7,963 nucleotides of DNA from positions 1-7,963 of the forward strand of contig JAFADM010000541.1 in assembly GCA_023424865.1 (NCBI GenBank), read 5' to 3'. The position numbers and the translations under genes are program-made. This document shows, piece by piece, positions 5,696 to 7,963 of this stretch. Source of the stretch: Bacillota bacterium (GTDB lineage Bacteria > Bacillota_A > Clostridia > DSM-8532). The number at the start of each line of letters is the position of its first letter. Positions within the stretch are counted from its first letter, which is position 1. Below the pieces are notes generated by a model. The model did no database searches and was not told where the DNA came from. It worked only from the letters and a program-made list of their open reading frames with translations.

Positions 5696-6529
5696 CTATT
5701 TCACGCCTATGCGCATGCGGTAACCGAAATCAATGGTAAAGGTTTTATCGCCAAACAAGCTCTCAATAGACTGCGCAAAAGAATCCACCAGGGGACGAAA
5801 GCCCTCCACCTCTTCTTTCAAAGCTTGCTGAAGCCCGCCCTGACTAAGGGCAATGCCGATAAAACGCTTTGCCGTACACTGCTCCTGTGATGAAAACACC
5901 AGTTCTCTGGCGTAACGGAAATAGCCGCTGTTTTTTATAGATTCCAGGTGACGGTCTTTATCCCATCTGCGAAAGCTTTCCTTTATTCTTGGGTGTTCCT
6001 GTTCCAGCTCCCGCACTTTGCTTAACAGCTTTTCATAGCAAAGCTCCGCTTCCCAGTGGCAGGAGGGAGGAAAATCACAGTCATAGGCGGCAAATATCCC
6101 CCCTTTTATCAGAAGCCGGTTTACTTCCTCCAGCGTCTTTTGGGGATCCATCCAGTGAAAGCTCTGGGAACAGGTTATAATATCTGCCGATGCGGTTTCA
6201 AGGCCCGTGGCGTCGGAATAGCCCTCAATGAAACGCACCCTGTCCGTCATGCCGCAAGCCACAACTTTTTCCTGTGCCTGCTTTCGCATACCTCCGGAAG
6301 GCTCCACGCCAATTATACGGCTGCATCGATCATACCAGGCCAGAGTGGAGAGGCCTGTGCCGCAGCCCAAATCCACCACACACTCCGGTTCCCTGCCCAG
6401 ATAACCGGAAAGCATATCCACTGCCTTTTGAGGGCATTGAGGTCTTACCTTGTCGTAAAGATCCGCATTGTCCGAAAAACGCTGTGGGTTAAGCACCTTG
6501 CTATCTAATTTTAAATCTCTGTCACTCAT
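5696..6529 (-). CDS. Class I SAM-dependent methyltransferase
   Basis: A 277-residue soluble methyltransferase of the Methyltransf_11/25 type. The N-terminal segment NPQRFSDNADLYDKVRP (about 14-30) is the typical lead-in of this group. Motif I VVDLGCGTG (51-59) forms the SAM-binding loop, Glu76 in IIGVEPSGGM should bind the ribose hydroxyls, and ADIITCSQSFHWMD (about 115-127) and LLIKGGIFAAYD are motifs IV and post-motif. The pattern resembles trans-aconitate methyltransferase-like and uncharacterised small-molecule methyltransferases; the substrate cannot be named. I chose the ATG at 6529 because AAGGAG lies nine to ten bases upstream. The frame extends to a TTG at 6571 without a ribosome binding site. 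It lies downstream of the aldo-keto reductase on the same strand, separated by a hairpin, so it may be only partly co-transcribed. Its TAG stop directly abuts the flank of the tandem-repeat array. Confidence 0.88.
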   Translation of the reverse strand: MSDRDLKLDSKVLNPQRFSDNADLYDKVRPQCPQKAVDMLSGYLGREPECVVDLGCGTGLSTLAWYDRCSRIIGVEPSGGMRKQAQEKVVACGMTDRVRFIEGYSDATGLETASADIITCSQSFHWMDPQKTLEEVNRLLIKGGIFAAYDCDFPPSCHWEAELCYEKLLSKVRELEQEHPRIKESFRRWDKDRHLESIKNSGYFRYARELVFSSQEQCTAKRFIGIALSQGGLQQALKEEVEGFRPLVDSFAQSIESLFGDKTFTIDFGYRMRIGVK

Positions 6530-6593
6530 TCCTGCTTTCTCCTTACCCCTAGTCTGACATGAATTTAACAATTAAACAAGCATCAATCGTAAA

Positions 6594-6637
6594 CTGCAGT
6601 TGAGACTTGCCTCACTAAGGGCAAGTTTCAACTGCAG
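6594..6637 (-). terminator. Long hairpin between reductase and methyltransferase genes
   Basis: Eighteen-base arms (CTGCAGTTGAGACTTGCC at 6594-6611 and its complement at 6620-6637, one mismatch that can form a G-U pair on the plus-strand RNA) enclose an eight-base loop. On the minus strand the hairpin starts 17 bases after the reductase stop and is followed by only TTT, so termination may be partial or need another factor. The structure could also act as an mRNA-stabilising or attenuating element between the two genes. Confidence 0.5.
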
Positions 6638-6653
6638 CTGCCGGAGGGCTTTA

Positions 6654-7775
6654 TTAAAAGGCCTCTGCAACCTTTTCAAGCTCCCTGGGGATGTCAATGT
6701 GCTGGGGACAGTGAGTCACGCAGCTTCCGCAGGAAATGCAGCTGTCGGCCCGCTTTTGGGGATCAATGCCCGAGTAGCGTCCGGAAGCCATTTCCTTGCT
6801 GTTGGTACGCTTATAGAGGTTGTAAATATTAAACACCTGCGGAATATTAATTTGGGAGGGACAGTCGTCCACACAGTATTTGCAGGAAGTACAGGGAATA
6901 ACGGGTATTTTTCTGTATTCCTCCAAAACCTTCCGGAGAACCTGTTCCTCCTCATGGGTAATGGGCTTGAACTGAGACATGGTGCCCACATTATCATAAA
7001 GCTGCTCCAGATTGGACATCCCGCTTAACACCGTCATAACTCCTTCGAGGGAAGCGCAGTAGCGAATGGCCCAGGAAGCCACTGAGCTTGTGGGACATGC
7101 TTCTTTAAAAATGGCCTCAATATGAGGCGGAAAGCTTGCCAGAGAACCGCCTTTTACCGGCTCCATGATTATAATGGGAATATCATGGGCTCTTGCAATG
7201 CGATAGCACTCCTCGGAGCGCATGCCCTCCCAGTCCAGATAATTAATCTGAAGCTGCACAAAATCCAGGCCGGGATTTTCGTCCAGTATCTGCTGAAGAA
7301 TTTCAGGTTCATCATGAAAGGAGAAGCCTCCAAAGCGGATTTTCCCCTCTGCCTTCATTCTTTTGAGAAACTCAAAGCCCCCCTGCTCCGAACATTTTTT
7401 AGCACTGTTGCGATTAAGCGCGTGGAGCATGTAAAAATCAAAGTAGTCCACACCGCATTTTTCAAGCTGCTCGTTAAAATAAGTATCATAATCCTTTGTT
7501 TCCTTAACAAGCCACACAGGCATTTTGTCAGCAAGGTAGAAGGACTCTCTGGGATGGCGCTTTACCAGGGCTTCCCGCATCACAATTTCCGATTGCTTGT
7601 CATGATAGGGATAGGCGGTGTCGAAATAATTAAAGCCGTTTGCCAGCGAGTAATCCACCATTTTTGCAACCTGCTCGGTATCAATGCGGGATTTATCCAG
7701 CATGGGCAGGCGCATAGCCCCAAACCCCAGCAGAGGAATGGGCAGACCAATCTTATCAAGTGTTCTTTTTGACAT
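6654..7775 (-). CDS. Aldo-keto reductase with C-terminal 2[4Fe-4S] ferredoxin domain
   Basis: A 373-residue cytoplasmic oxidoreductase with two parts. The N-terminal (beta/alpha)8 barrel (about 1-285) carries the complete aldo-keto reductase tetrad Asp52, Tyr57, Lys84 and His118 (FDTAYPYHD, ADKMP, FYMLHA), with GFGAMRLP near the start and late-barrel segments that normally bind NAD(P)H. The C-terminal part holds two CxxCxxCxxxCP motifs, Cys295/298/301/305 and Cys346/349/352/356, each predicted to ligate a [4Fe-4S] cluster. This fusion is common in anaerobic Firmicutes and is usually annotated as aldo/keto reductase or putative oxidoreductase of the aldo/keto reductase family; the natural substrate and electron partner are generally unknown. 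The ATG at 7775 has a perfect AAGGAGG seven bases upstream. The gene follows the HAD phosphatase by 41 bases with no terminator between them, so the two are probably co-transcribed. Confidence 0.95.
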   Translation of the reverse strand: MSKRTLDKIGLPIPLLGFGAMRLPMLDKSRIDTEQVAKMVDYSLANGFNYFDTAYPYHDKQSEIVMREALVKRHPRESFYLADKMPVWLVKETKDYDTYFNEQLEKCGVDYFDFYMLHALNRNSAKKCSEQGGFEFLKRMKAEGKIRFGGFSFHDEPEILQQILDENPGLDFVQLQINYLDWEGMRSEECYRIARAHDIPIIIMEPVKGGSLASFPPHIEAIFKEACPTSSVASWAIRYCASLEGVMTVLSGMSNLEQLYDNVGTMSQFKPITHEEEQVLRKVLEEYRKIPVIPCTSCKYCVDDCPSQINIPQVFNIYNLYKRTNSKEMASGRYSGIDPQKRADSCISCGSCVTHCPQHIDIPRELEKVAEAF

Positions 7776-7816
7776 GGGAGTACCTCCTTAAACTTTAACG
7801 CTTACCTCTTTTTATG

Positions 7817-7963
7817 CTAAAGAATCTTCTCTCTTCGCGCTATAAAGCGGGCAACTCCGTCGGAATTGCAGTTGTGAACCAGGCCTTTTGCCCGGACTTT
7901 GAGGGCTTCCACCGCGTTGATCACCGCATAGGCCTCATCACAGGCGCGAAAAAGAGGAAGATC
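7817..7963 (-). CDS. HAD-superfamily (Cof-type) hydrolase, 3' end only
   Basis: The last 48 codons of a gene whose start lies beyond the right edge. The visible tail includes FRACDEAYAVINAVEALKVR, then AKGLVHNCNSDGVARFI, and ends with a TAG stop. The order A-x-A-V-x-N-A-x-E-x-L-K followed by N-x-D-G-V-A is the typical C-terminal end of HAD-IIB (Cof-like) sugar-phosphate or nucleotide phosphatases: the last strand and helix of the Rossmann core after the GDGxND motif, which would lie outside this window. Function beyond the family cannot be judged from the fragment. It sits 41 bases before the aldo-keto reductase gene on the same strand. Confidence 0.8.
   Translation of the reverse strand, partial: DLPLFRACDEAYAVINAVEALKVRAKGLVHNCNSDGVARFIARREKIL

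Noticed and set aside
7122..7772. 216-codon plus-strand ORF opposite the aldo-keto reductase
   Set aside because: It is a shadow of a well-supported reductase gene whose catalytic tetrad is encoded on the other strand.

Overview
The window looks like a chromosomal segment from a low-to-mid-GC anaerobic Firmicute, most likely a clostridial lineage. The pointers are strong AGGAGG-type ribosome binding sites, a sigma-A-type promoter (TTGACA/TATAAT), a VanR/VanS-type two-component pair, and an aldo-keto reductase carrying two C-terminal [4Fe-4S] ferredoxin motifs. All eight confident genes lie on the minus strand, so genes are described right to left.

Right block (about 7963 to 5696): the 3' end of a HAD-type (Cof-like) phosphatase runs off the right edge. 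It is followed closely by an aldo-keto reductase/ferredoxin fusion and then, after an 18-bp imperfect hairpin, by a class I SAM-dependent methyltransferase. Next comes an AT-rich array of nine 14-bp tandem repeats (5547-5672). It sits between the methyltransferase stop codon and the start of the next gene.

Middle block (5519 to 3734): an OmpR/PhoB-family response regulator and a sensor kinase overlap. From memory, both look strikingly like enterococcal VanR and VanS along their whole length. No vanH, vanA/B or vanX homologue lies in the window, so the pair is either an orphan or regulates genes elsewhere. A 313-bp gap (3421-3733) follows, with inverted repeats but no convincing gene.

Left block (3402 to 498): a near-consensus promoter overlapped by a perfect 19-bp-arm palindrome (the probable operator) drives four translationally coupled genes: a TetR-family repressor, an ABC ATPase and two ABC-2-type six-helix permeases. 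Each junction is a 4-bp ATGA overlap. This is a self-contained, probably ligand-induced exporter, and its layout suggests drug or toxic-compound efflux. The left 497 bp are without a convincing gene.

No clearly new system is evident. The points most worth a second look are the 14-bp repeat array before the vanR-like gene, the van-like regulators without a visible resistance operon, and the TetR operator/promoter arrangement.
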